DNA of 38,667 nt, from contig JAWCMT010000010.1 in the NCBI GenBank assembly GCA_038849555.1, forward strand, positions 1 to 38,667, given 5' to 3'. Positions 32,121 to 38,667 of the stretch are shown piece after piece (positions within the stretch are counted from its first letter, which is position 1; each line of letters starts with the position of its first letter). The notes beneath the pieces are model-generated. The model was not told the origin of the DNA. It did no database searches and was given only the letters and a program-made list of their open reading frames with translations. A program made the translations under genes and the position numbers. This DNA is from JAOAIV01 sp038849555. GTDB lineage: Archaea > Thermoproteota > Bathyarchaeia > Bathyarchaeales > Bathycorpusculaceae.

Positions 32121-32992
32121 GTGACAGAGCAAATTGCAGCACTCACCGAGCAAATAGCCGCTTTAAAAGAAGAAATCAACAAAGCTGATGCAGAGATAAA
32201 ATTGTATGTGAAAANNNNNNNNNNGAACTTAACGGAAAAGTCGGAAAGTACCGAGCGGAGATACAGGCGCTTAGAAGCGAGCGTGACCGGTTAAACGAGA
32301 CAGTTAAGGCCTTAAAGCAGCAACGTGACACTGCGCGAGAAAAAAAGAAGAAAATCGTCGAAGAAATAAGAGCGATAAATAAAAAGTTAACAGCGTTGAA
32401 GGTGAATAAGCCGCGGAAAAGCAGGCAGCAACTAGAAAAGGAAATTCAAGAGATTGAATGGAAGATTCAAACATCATCGCTTGACTTGCAAGAAGAGAAG
32501 AGACTCGTGGAAGAGGTAAAGCAGCTTGAGCCGCAGCTAAGTATATATCATAAAATTGAGCAGCACAACATGAGAATTGCAGAATTGCGGAAAGAATTGG
32601 AAACGCTTGAAGCCAAGGCGACCGCGAGCCATCAGGAACTACTCGGCGCTGCACAAAGAAGCCAAGAACTCCATGCAGCTATAACTGCCAAAATTAATGA
32701 GGCCAACACCATTAAAAAAGAAGCGGATCAAGCGCATAGCGCCTATGTGCAGGCGAAAGAGCGGGTTGAACCGTTGCGTCGAACGCTTAAGGCGCTGATG
32801 GAGCAAAAGCGGCAACTGCAAAATGCTATAAGAGAAGAAAGCGAAATGGAAAGGAAAACGGCTGAAAGGGCACTTAAGGAAAAGCTGGAGGCGCAGGCGC
32901 GAAGCAAACTGCAGCGTGGCGAAAGGCTAAGCTGGGAAGAGTTTCAGCTGCTTGCAAACGACGACTCAGAAGATCAGGCAACGCAAGATTAA
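32121..32992 (+). CDS. Long coiled-coil protein (COG1340-like), interrupted by an assembly gap
   Basis: Starts at a GTG at 32121 with GAGGA just upstream (VTEQIAALTEQIAALKEEINKAD...). The frame runs to 32214, meets ten N, and continues from 32225 (ELNGKVGKYRAEIQALRSERD) to the stop at 32992. The visible parts total about 286 residues. Nearly the entire chain is Lys/Glu-rich heptad repeat, interrupted by a loop near KVNKPRKSRQQLEK, and ends with a conserved-looking helix (RSKLQRGERLSWEEFQLLANDD). This is the pattern of the archaeal coiled-coil family COG1340, of unknown function. It lies 35 bases upstream of the DUF373 gene on the same strand, so they are probably co-transcribed. Confidence 0.82.
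32215..32224. other. Assembly gap (10 N)
   Basis: Ten N inside the coiled-coil gene. The frames on both sides differ, as expected when the true gap length is unknown. Confidence 0.95.
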
Positions 32993-33027
32993 AGTTAACT
33001 TGTAAAGAGAATAGGAATAGAGAATAG

Positions 33028-34254
33028 ATGAATAAAAAGGAAATGGCGGAGAAAGCCGAGAAGCGTATTCTAATTTTGTGTGTTGATAGAGACGGCGATA
33101 TAGAAAAGAAAGCGGAAATTAAAACGCCGATTTTGGGAAGAGCCGCAAATTTGGAAGCCGCCGTATCCTTGGCATTGAATGATCCTGAAGAGCCAGACGC
33201 TAACGCCATGTTTGAAGCCGTGCGCTTATACGACCGCCTACAAAAAGAAAAGCAGGCAGATGAAATCTTTGAGATCGCAACAATATCAGGCACGGAGCTG
33301 GGTGGAGTAAGCGCAGACAGAAAACTGGTCGCAGAATTGAATAATATAATTCAGTCGTTTAATGCGAGCGAAGTTATTTTGGTTACAGATGGATATTCAG
33401 ATGAGGCCGTCTTGCCGCTTGTTGAATCGAGAGTGCCCGTGTCATCTATTAGACGAATAGTTGTTAAGCACAGCGAATCCATCGAGGAGACAGCTGCGCT
33501 TTTTTCACGATATCTTCGGCTAATATGGGAAAACCCGCGCTACGCTCGCTTAGCCCTCGGCATACCTGGGCTACTATTCTTTCTTTACGGTGTTCTCTCC
33601 ATAATACCAGGCGCCGTTAACTATTATCTCATAGCCATAGTCCTCATTTTGGGAGTAGTCTTTCTCGTTAAGGGTTTCGGTATTGACAGAGGCGCCAGAA
33701 ACTTTTACAAGTGGGCTAGAGAATACTCGCCTCCGCCATTACCCATGCAGATCGCAAATTACACAGTCATCGCAGGAATCCTCTGCACAGCGGTAGGCAT
33801 ATACTTAGGCGTAAACAACGCAGTAAACAATGTAACGCCGATTCCTGAAGATTTAGCAGGTTGGCTCAGCAAACTTCCAGAAGCAACGGGCTTCTTCATT
33901 AAAGGATTCACAGATCTTGCGGTGGTAGGCATAATCATCGCGCTCTTCGGCAGAAGCATACGCTTCTATTTTGAGCGAGATGCGCGATTGCTGCGGAACG
34001 CTGCTCTAGTGGTGTTGGTTGGATGGTTCCGCTGGATTTTGGACGCTACAGCAAACATTCTCATCAAGCCCGGAGTTGGACTGGATAATCCTGAATTCTC
34101 CAATTTGGTTTACACCATCTTAGTAGGCATACTTATCGCCATTGCATCGGTGCTGTTGGTAATTGTTATACACAGGTCAACCTCAGACTTCTTCCAAAAA
34201 CCTGAAAGCAAAACTGAAGAACTTGAAGAAAATGTATCAGCAGACAAGCCGTGA
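33028..34254 (+). CDS. DUF373 family membrane protein
   Basis: 408 residues from ATG. The soluble N-terminal half (about 1-165) shows DUF373 features: RILILCVDRDGDIEKKAEIKTPILGRAANLEAAVSLALNDPEEPDANAMFEAVRLYD, and VILVTDGYSDEAVLPLVESRVPV. Six transmembrane helices follow (about 176-385), then a short acidic tail (KTEELEENVSADKP). The archaea-specific family has no known function; the CVDRDGD and VTDGYSDE segments look like metal-binding loops of a phosphatase- or vWA-like fold. The neighbouring cis-prenyltransferase suggests, but does not prove, a role at the membrane in lipid carrier metabolism. Confidence 0.93.
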   Translation: MNKKEMAEKAEKRILILCVDRDGDIEKKAEIKTPILGRAANLEAAVSLALNDPEEPDANAMFEAVRLYDRLQKEKQADEIFEIATISGTELGGVSADRKLVAELNNIIQSFNASEVILVTDGYSDEAVLPLVESRVPVSSIRRIVVKHSESIEETAALFSRYLRLIWENPRYARLALGIPGLLFFLYGVLSIIPGAVNYYLIAIVLILGVVFLVKGFGIDRGARNFYKWAREYSPPPLPMQIANYTVIAGILCTAVGIYLGVNNAVNNVTPIPEDLAGWLSKLPEATGFFIKGFTDLAVVGIIIALFGRSIRFYFERDARLLRNAALVVLVGWFRWILDATANILIKPGVGLDNPEFSNLVYTILVGILIAIASVLLVIVIHRSTSDFFQKPESKTEELEENVSADKP

Positions 34255-34372
34255 GCTCCGCTTATTCTGGATTCTGTTTAAACTATAGCAAGCTTTAATT
34301 GAAGGCGCTAAAGTTTTTACTTCTCATAGGTAATCCTTGTGGCAATGTCGAGAAACCGTGGGGTTCAATTAA

Positions 34373-35158
34373 GTGGTGCTTAAAAAGCTACTTTCAATTG
34401 TAGGCGCCTACAAACTTTATGAAAAATGGTTGTGGTATCAAGTTAAGAATGGTGCTAAGGTGGAGCATATCGCCATAATTTTGGATGGAAACAGGCGATG
34501 GGCTTCGGAGAAGGATCTTAATCCATGGTTAGGCCATAAAAAGGGCGCTGAGAAAGTTGAGCAGCTTCTGGAGTGGTGCGACAAGCTTGAAGTGAAGTTT
34601 ATTACGCTATACGCGTTTTCCACAGAGAATTTTAGGCGGTCACCACAAGAAGTTGCGGAAATAATGAAGCTTGCAGAAGAAAAGTTTCGTAAACTTTTGA
34701 CTGACGAGCGTATACACCGAAACAAAGTGCACGTTAAGGTTATTGGACGCATAAATCTTTTGCCGGAAAGCCTCCAGCAGCTTATCGCAGATGTGGAAAA
34801 AGCAACCGAAGCGTATGCTAACCAGTTTCTAAATATTGCTTTTGCTTATGGTGGAAGAGCAGAAATTGTTGATGCTGCTAAATCTATTGCTGAGAAAGTG
34901 CTGAATGGCGAATTGAAACTTGATGAGATAAGCGAAAACGTTTTCGAGAAACACCTTTACACGGCGCATCTGCCTAAGCAGGAACCTGACTTAATCATTA
35001 GAACTTCAGGCGAAGAACGGCTAAGCGGATTTTTGCTTTGGCAATCCGCCTACAGTGAACTTGCCTTTTTGGATGTTTACTGGCCTGATTTTAGGCTGAT
35101 AGACCTTTTGAGGGCTATACGAACGTTTCAGACACGTAAACGGCGTTATGGCACTTGA
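34373..35158 (+). CDS. uppS: cis-Prenyltransferase (undecaprenyl diphosphate synthase family)
   Basis: 261 residues from a GTG; the next codon is also GTG and could serve. Family motifs: the catalytic Asp38 in HIAIILDGNRRWA, LYAFSTENFRRS, FAYGGRAEIVDAAKSI and the C-terminal PDLIIRTSGEERLSGFLLWQSAYSELAFLDVYWPDF, which binds the diphosphate. The enzyme adds isopentenyl units in cis to make the long polyprenyl phosphate that carries glycans for N-glycosylation and the surface layer. This fits the many putative glycosylated surface proteins in the window. It converges with the TGS-domain GTPase gene, leaving five bases between the stops. Confidence 0.95.
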   Translation: MVLKKLLSIVGAYKLYEKWLWYQVKNGAKVEHIAIILDGNRRWASEKDLNPWLGHKKGAEKVEQLLEWCDKLEVKFITLYAFSTENFRRSPQEVAEIMKLAEEKFRKLLTDERIHRNKVHVKVIGRINLLPESLQQLIADVEKATEAYANQFLNIAFAYGGRAEIVDAAKSIAEKVLNGELKLDEISENVFEKHLYTAHLPKQEPDLIIRTSGEERLSGFLLWQSAYSELAFLDVYWPDFRLIDLLRAIRTFQTRKRRYGT

Positions 35159-35163
35159 AATGG

Positions 35164-36387
35164 TTAGCCGCGTTTTTTAGCGCTCACAATGGATATGACA
35201 TCTCTATCGCGTAGAACCGCGTCTTCGCCGATTCTTTTACGTTCTCGCGCGTCAACGGCATAAATGAAGCTTTCGCCAAGCTCCGTGTGAATTAGATAAG
35301 CAAATTGGCGAGCCGTTGTCCCATAGGGCACAAGGTAGGCATCCGGCAGAACACGCCCATCATGATCTGACAGGTGCTCCACGTCTTCCACGGGGTAAAC
35401 GGTTATCATGTTTAGAAGCTTAAAGTAAGCCGTGTTTATAGCTTCTTGTACGCCTGTTGAGCCGTTTTTTAGGAGGATTTTTTCGCGTATGGTTTCTAAA
35501 GCTTTGATTTGGCTCTGCGAAAGCTTGTCTTGCTGAAGTATCTTAAAGTTGCAATCGCCTGGCTTGTAGTCGATAAGTTGTTTCTCAGCTGCGCGTCTAA
35601 GCGCCAATTCAGCTTCAGCACTGCAGGGAATAACTGTGTAATCAAGTTTACGCAGCCTCTCTATGTTTGCTTCTGCCGCTGGTATGTCGATTTTGTTGGC
35701 TACTATGAGCATAGGTTTTGAAATTCGCCTAAGGGTATCAACAAATTTTAGGAAGTCGTCTTCGCTCCAACTGGTTGGTTTGTCCGCGTTTAATCCCGCT
35801 TTTCTGACGGCTTCAAAAATGTGACTGCGCCTTATGCCTAAACCGCTTAAGCGCTCTTCAAGCATGCCGTAAAGATCTTTTGATTCGGCTTCTGCGGTTC
35901 TAGCAAGCTTCGCCCAGTCCTTCTTGATTATCGAGGCCATCCACATAGTTATTTCGCGTTCTAGGAAACGCACATCTTCCAGCGGGTCATGTTCGCCGGG
36001 CTTGCACAAGCGACCTTCGCAGTCTGTGCCTCCTGAGGCGTCAACTATGTGAATAAGCGCGTCTGCCTTGCGTATCTCATCCAAGAATTGGTTGCCTAGC
36101 CCGCGTCCTTCCCATGCTCCTGGAACGAGCCCTGCGACGTCGATGATTTCCACGGGAACCAGCCTTACACCGTCAAGGCAGAGGGAGTTTCTGGGGTTAT
36201 CTTTCACTTGGAATTCTTCGTGAACGCAGGGTGTCCGCACGTAGCCGACGCCTCTGTTAGGCTTTATTGTGGTGAAAGGGTAATTTGCAATTTCCGCTGG
36301 AGCCAAAGTGGCAGCGCTAAAAAAAGTTGATTTACCCGTGTTAGGTTTTCCTACTACGCCAAGTAACCGTGAATAAGCTCTTTGCAT
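35164..36387 (-). CDS. OBG/HSR1-type GTPase with C-terminal TGS domain (archaeal YchF-like)
   Basis: 407 residues from the ATG at 36387; a TTG eight codons upstream is possible. The G1 loop GKPNTGKS is at about 13-20, G2 is within NYPFTTIKPNRGVGYVR, G3 is DVAGLVPGA and G4 is NKID. A helical insertion lies between G3 and G4, and the C-terminal TGS domain ends with DRDVISIVSAKK. It is commonly labelled YchF, but the intact NKID gives guanine specificity, whereas true YchF/OLA1 has lost it and prefers ATP. Members probably interact with ribosomes. It has no obvious partner in an operon here. Confidence 0.9.
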   Translation of the reverse strand: MQRAYSRLLGVVGKPNTGKSTFFSAATLAPAEIANYPFTTIKPNRGVGYVRTPCVHEEFQVKDNPRNSLCLDGVRLVPVEIIDVAGLVPGAWEGRGLGNQFLDEIRKADALIHIVDASGGTDCEGRLCKPGEHDPLEDVRFLEREITMWMASIIKKDWAKLARTAEAESKDLYGMLEERLSGLGIRRSHIFEAVRKAGLNADKPTSWSEDDFLKFVDTLRRISKPMLIVANKIDIPAAEANIERLRKLDYTVIPCSAEAELALRRAAEKQLIDYKPGDCNFKILQQDKLSQSQIKALETIREKILLKNGSTGVQEAINTAYFKLLNMITVYPVEDVEHLSDHDGRVLPDAYLVPYGTTARQFAYLIHTELGESFIYAVDARERKRIGEDAVLRDRDVISIVSAKKRG

Positions 36388-36493
36388 GAAGCAGGCTTCA
36401 CCCTTCTGCAATATTGTTTGCTGTTCTAATGCTATATGATTTGTGCTTAAAAGGTGGCGACGGAAAAATTCGGGTTAAAAAGGGAGGGGCGGC

Positions 36494-36727
36494 TTATTCT
36501 TCCATCATTATTAAGGTAAGTGTTGATCTTACTTTGCTTATAGATCTAATTCGCCGTGTCACCAATTCTTTCAGTTCATCCATGGAGTCTGCTTTGATTT
36601 TTATGATTAGATCGTAAACTCCGTAGGCAAAGTAGGCTTCCTCTACGCCTTCGACCACTTTTAGCAATTTTAAGACTTCGTCTTCTGAGCCCGATTCGAC
36701 GTTTATCAACACAAAAGCTCTTGGCAT
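36494..36727 (-). CDS. Second stand-alone Lrp/AsnC ligand-binding (RAM) domain protein
   Basis: 77 residues from ATG with the perfect ribosome binding site GAGGAG at 36734-36739. The chain is a single RAM domain: AFVLINVESGSEDEVLKLLKVVEGVEEAYFAYGVYDLIIKIKADSMDELKELVTRRIRSISKVRSTLTLIMME. The segment AYGVYDLIIKIKA matches GEYDVVAKIEA of the protein at 6224-6493. No helix-turn-helix is present. These proteins oligomerise and bind small effectors such as amino acids. A TATA-like AATATTTTAA lies 40-49 bases upstream (36767-36776). Confidence 0.9.
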   Translation of the reverse strand: MPRAFVLINVESGSEDEVLKLLKVVEGVEEAYFAYGVYDLIIKIKADSMDELKELVTRRIRSISKVRSTLTLIMMEE

Positions 36728-36766
36728 TAAGATCTCCTCAATTATACTTTAACAGCATTGTGGTGG

Positions 36767-36776
36767 TTAAAATATT
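36767..36776 (-). promoter_or_regulatory. TATA box of the second RAM-domain gene
   Basis: AATATTTTAA on the minus strand, 40-49 bases upstream of the ATG, with GAGGAG between. Confidence 0.5.
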
Positions 36777-36851
36777 TTGTTACAGTTAGGCAATTTAGCG
36801 TGGCGTGTAAAGCGCTTGCGGGGTATTTCAAAGCTTAGTTTGCGTTTTGGC

Positions 36852-37262
36852 TTAGCGGTGAGAGTAAAGTTTTTCATGCAAAGTATCTAGATAAGCAGTT
36901 AGGCTTTCTACGCATTGAACTTCTTTTCCCAGCAACGCTGAAAGCTCCAGCCAAAACCTGAGATTAGGCGTTATTTTCGCGTGCTCCAAGCTTTCTTTAA
37001 AAAGCTTGGCGCTTTCTTTTCCTCGCCTATCAAAATCTAACAACAGAATAACTTCAGAGGGATTCAGAGTTTCTATTTCAGAAACCACGTCCACGAGGGA
37101 TTTTCCGCCAGTTTTAACCGTTACTATTACGCCTGCGACTCCGAGGGCGCGGAGGGCGCCAGCATCCTTTTTTCCTTCAACCACTATGGGCGTTCCTTTT
37201 GCGGATTCTTCGGCAAGCTCTTCTAGAATTTGGAGGATTTTTTCTTCTAGCCGTGTAGACAA
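36852..37262 (-). CDS. Small Toprim-domain protein (UPF0292)
   Basis: 136 residues from ATG. A short N-terminal helix leads into the Toprim fold: catalytic-type Glu29 in VVEGKKDAGALRAL, then GGKSLVDVV, and the DxD pair Asp76/Asp78 in VILLLDFDRRGKE. This matches the minimal Toprim proteins of archaea, related to DnaG primase, RNase M5 and topoisomerases. The metal-binding residues are intact, so it may cleave or join nucleic acid, for example in RNA processing, but no substrate is established. It starts six bases after the tyrS stop and is clearly in the same operon. Confidence 0.9.
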   Translation of the reverse strand: MSTRLEEKILQILEELAEESAKGTPIVVEGKKDAGALRALGVAGVIVTVKTGGKSLVDVVSEIETLNPSEVILLLDFDRRGKESAKLFKESLEHAKITPNLRFWLELSALLGKEVQCVESLTAYLDTLHEKLYSHR

Positions 37263-37268
37263 GGGCGG

Positions 37269-38357
37269 TTACCTTGTTATTTTTGCTTTACGGACAGTCT
37301 CTAAGCAATCGCTTGCTTCGTTGTTGTTTGCGAAGTATCGGCGCACGGGCTCAAGGATTTCCGCGAGCGCTTCTGCGACGCCGCTTTTGAGGTCCTGCGG
37401 ATGAAGTTTGCCCTGCGTGTATGCTTCTTCAAGCTCATTGAAGTTGTGGAACTCGATGGTGCCGCCGAATCGCGCGGGGCGTTCTATGGTGAAAACTTGT
37501 TTTTCTCGGAAGATTATGTGCTTGCAGATGTCGATTACGGGGTTGAATGCGATGGTTCTTTCTGGGCAGAAGGCGCGCATCATTTTTTGCCTTATTTCCT
37601 CGGGCTTATCATAGACGAAGATGCAGGTTTCTGGTTTACTTTTCGACATCTTCGCGGAGGATAGTGCCTCTTTTTCCTGTCCCTGCGGAATGGGCCATAC
37701 GCTGGGTTTCTCTAAGCCTTGGAGAAGGTGATGGTGGACGCAGACGGGTTTCCAGTAGCCGATTTTTTCGCCTAATTCGCGGGCGACGACGTTGGCTTTG
37801 CGCTGGTCCATGCCGAGTTGGCAGACTTTCACTTCTAAGTGGAATATGTCGGCGACTTGCATGGGCGTGTATAGGAAGTCTGAAACGTAGCGGGCGTCGG
37901 TTTCCTTGCGGCCTGCAATCTCCAGCGTTCGCCTTGTCCGAGCCACTGTCATGTTTTTGGCGACAAGCAGCGTCTTTGCCCAGTAATCCAAGTCATCGTA
38001 AAGCTCGTCAGAGTAGATGAACTCCACTTTGTCTGCGGGCACGCCAAGCGCTATCCACGAGTGGCGGAAAAGGTCTGCGGCTTTGCGGATAAGCGCCATG
38101 TCGCCGCCGAGCTTGTTGTTAAGCCAAGCGTGCCACGTAGCCAAGAAGGCTTTGAAGCGTAAGCCTGCCTCAGCGAAGTCCTTCATCTTGTAAGCGCAAA
38201 TCACGCCCGTGCCTAAGTGCACGAGGCCAGAGGGCTCCCAGCCGTTATAGGCTACGGGATGCGGATCAGACTCTAAAAGCTGCCGCAGATCGCTTGGCGT
38301 AAGCACTTCCTCGGTTGGCAACCTGCAGATTAACTCAATTTTTCGTTCTAAATCCAC
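37269..38357 (-). CDS. tyrS: Tyrosyl-tRNA synthetase, archaeal type
   Basis: 362 residues from ATG. Class I features: the HIGH-equivalent HLGT (about 47-50) in YNGWEPSGLVHLGTGVICAYKM, and the KMSKS loop (AKMSKSKPETCIFV). The tyrosine-binding region is VCQLGMDQRKANVVARELGEK. It charges tRNA-Tyr with tyrosine. The archaeal/eukaryotic form is shorter than the bacterial enzyme and lacks the S4 domain, as here. The gene leads an operon with the small Toprim protein. Its N-terminus carries a helical extension before the catalytic core, usual for longer archaeal members. Confidence 0.96.
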   Translation of the reverse strand: MDLERKIELICRLPTEEVLTPSDLRQLLESDPHPVAYNGWEPSGLVHLGTGVICAYKMKDFAEAGLRFKAFLATWHAWLNNKLGGDMALIRKAADLFRHSWIALGVPADKVEFIYSDELYDDLDYWAKTLLVAKNMTVARTRRTLEIAGRKETDARYVSDFLYTPMQVADIFHLEVKVCQLGMDQRKANVVARELGEKIGYWKPVCVHHHLLQGLEKPSVWPIPQGQEKEALSSAKMSKSKPETCIFVYDKPEEIRQKMMRAFCPERTIAFNPVIDICKHIIFREKQVFTIERPARFGGTIEFHNFNELEEAYTQGKLHPQDLKSGVAEALAEILEPVRRYFANNNEASDCLETVRKAKITR

Positions 38358-38460
38358 GATGTGATTCCCAGCTTGCCTTCATTTTTCAACGCTCTTAATG
38401 TAAATTTTGCACTTAAAAATCTAATCCGCAGCTTGGCTCATAAACATTGGCAGCTTTTAG

Positions 38461-38667
38461 CTATTCTCCCTTTTCTGAAGAAAGCGAACCACATTGTTTT
38501 CGGCGTTTGCACCTGATCACTATTACAAGCGCTACAATTGCTACCATTGGTAAGGTTATGGCTAGGGTTTGGAGTATTGCGGTTTTGGCGGGGTTTGCGA
38601 CTGTGAAGTGCACGGTTTCCGAGGCTGCGGTGTTGCCGAAGGCGTCGGTGGCGTAAACCGTAAGCGC
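38461..38667 (-). CDS. C-terminal end of a membrane-anchored surface protein (partial)
   Basis: The frame is open from the right edge to the TAG at 38461-38463, giving 68 residues. The first part ALTVYATDAFGNTAASETVHFTVA is the final strand pair of an Ig-like or fibronectin-like extracellular domain. A transmembrane helix follows (about 31-51, ILQTLAITLPMVAIVALVIVI), and the chain closes with a basic/polar cytoplasmic tail (RCKRRKQCGSLSSEKGE). This matches the C-terminal anchoring of the PQQ-like and other surface proteins in the window. The rest of the gene lies outside; its overall function cannot be told. Confidence 0.72.
   Translation of the reverse strand, partial: ALTVYATDAFGNTAASETVHFTVANPAKTAILQTLAITLPMVAIVALVIVIRCKRRKQCGSLSSEKGE

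Noticed and set aside
38447..38656. 69-codon plus-strand frame at the right edge
   Set aside because: The minus strand holds a convincing surface-protein C-terminus with transmembrane anchor over the same bases.
1..38667. tRNA, rRNA or CRISPR array
   Set aside because: Scanning by eye for T-arm sequences, conserved rRNA stretches and regularly spaced repeats found none; the seven repeat copies are too widely and irregularly spaced for CRISPR.

Overview
This is a stretch of archaeal chromosome, most likely from a metagenome assembly, because two runs of exactly ten N (13831-13840 and 32215-32224) each interrupt a gene. The archaeal assignment rests on translation and proteolysis genes: aIF1A, aIF2-beta, Rio1 kinase, a Pno1/Krr1-like KH protein, an archaeal-type TyrRS, membrane-anchored LonB, Hjc, DUF424, DUF373, UPF0282 and UPF0292. 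TATA boxes about 25-45 bases upstream of starts and frequent GTG/TTG starts agree. The gene style (paired PQQ-like surface proteins with a C-terminal anchor, isolated Lrp/AsnC ligand domains, tetraether synthase-like radical SAM enzyme) suggests a TACK-group archaeon, perhaps Bathyarchaeia. That lineage call is inference only.

Layout. 1-7.4 kb: the 5' end of a Tes-like radical SAM gene, a divergent TrmB regulator, a large PQQ-like surface protein, then the overlapping pair nnr and tsr3, a stand-alone RAM-domain protein and a nicotinamidase. 7.4-17 kb: YjbQ, LonB, Hjc, a LolD/FtsX-type ABC exporter, an Mrr-like nuclease and MobA. This part has three gene-poor stretches and all seven copies of a short dispersed repeat with core TGTATACAAAAGCATC. 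17-19 kb: a ParA/MinD-type ATPase translationally coupled to a coiled-coil/winged-helix protein, preceded by a second small winged-helix protein and a 71-residue protein. 19-22.1 kb: UPF0282 metallo-hydrolase, then aIF1A, Rio1 and the KH protein, the classic archaeal small-subunit maturation cluster.

22.3-29.2 kb: a small membrane protein, an HD-domain protein, a DUF4382 surface protein beside a membrane-tethered winged-helix regulator with an inverted repeat between them, an aspartase/fumarase-family lyase, a beta-helix surface protein and the aIF2-beta/DUF424 pair. 29.3-38.7 kb: a second PQQ-like surface protein, a coiled-coil protein, DUF373, cis-prenyltransferase, a TGS-domain GTPase, a second RAM-domain protein, a small Toprim protein coupled to TyrRS, and the anchored C-terminus of another surface protein at the right edge.

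Themes: ribosome maturation and translation initiation, NAD repair and salvage, and cell-surface proteins. The best leads for something undescribed are the dispersed repeat family (two copies bound a roughly 0.6 kb candidate element with terminal inverted repeats), the ParA/winged-helix cassette, and the membrane regulator with its putative operator.
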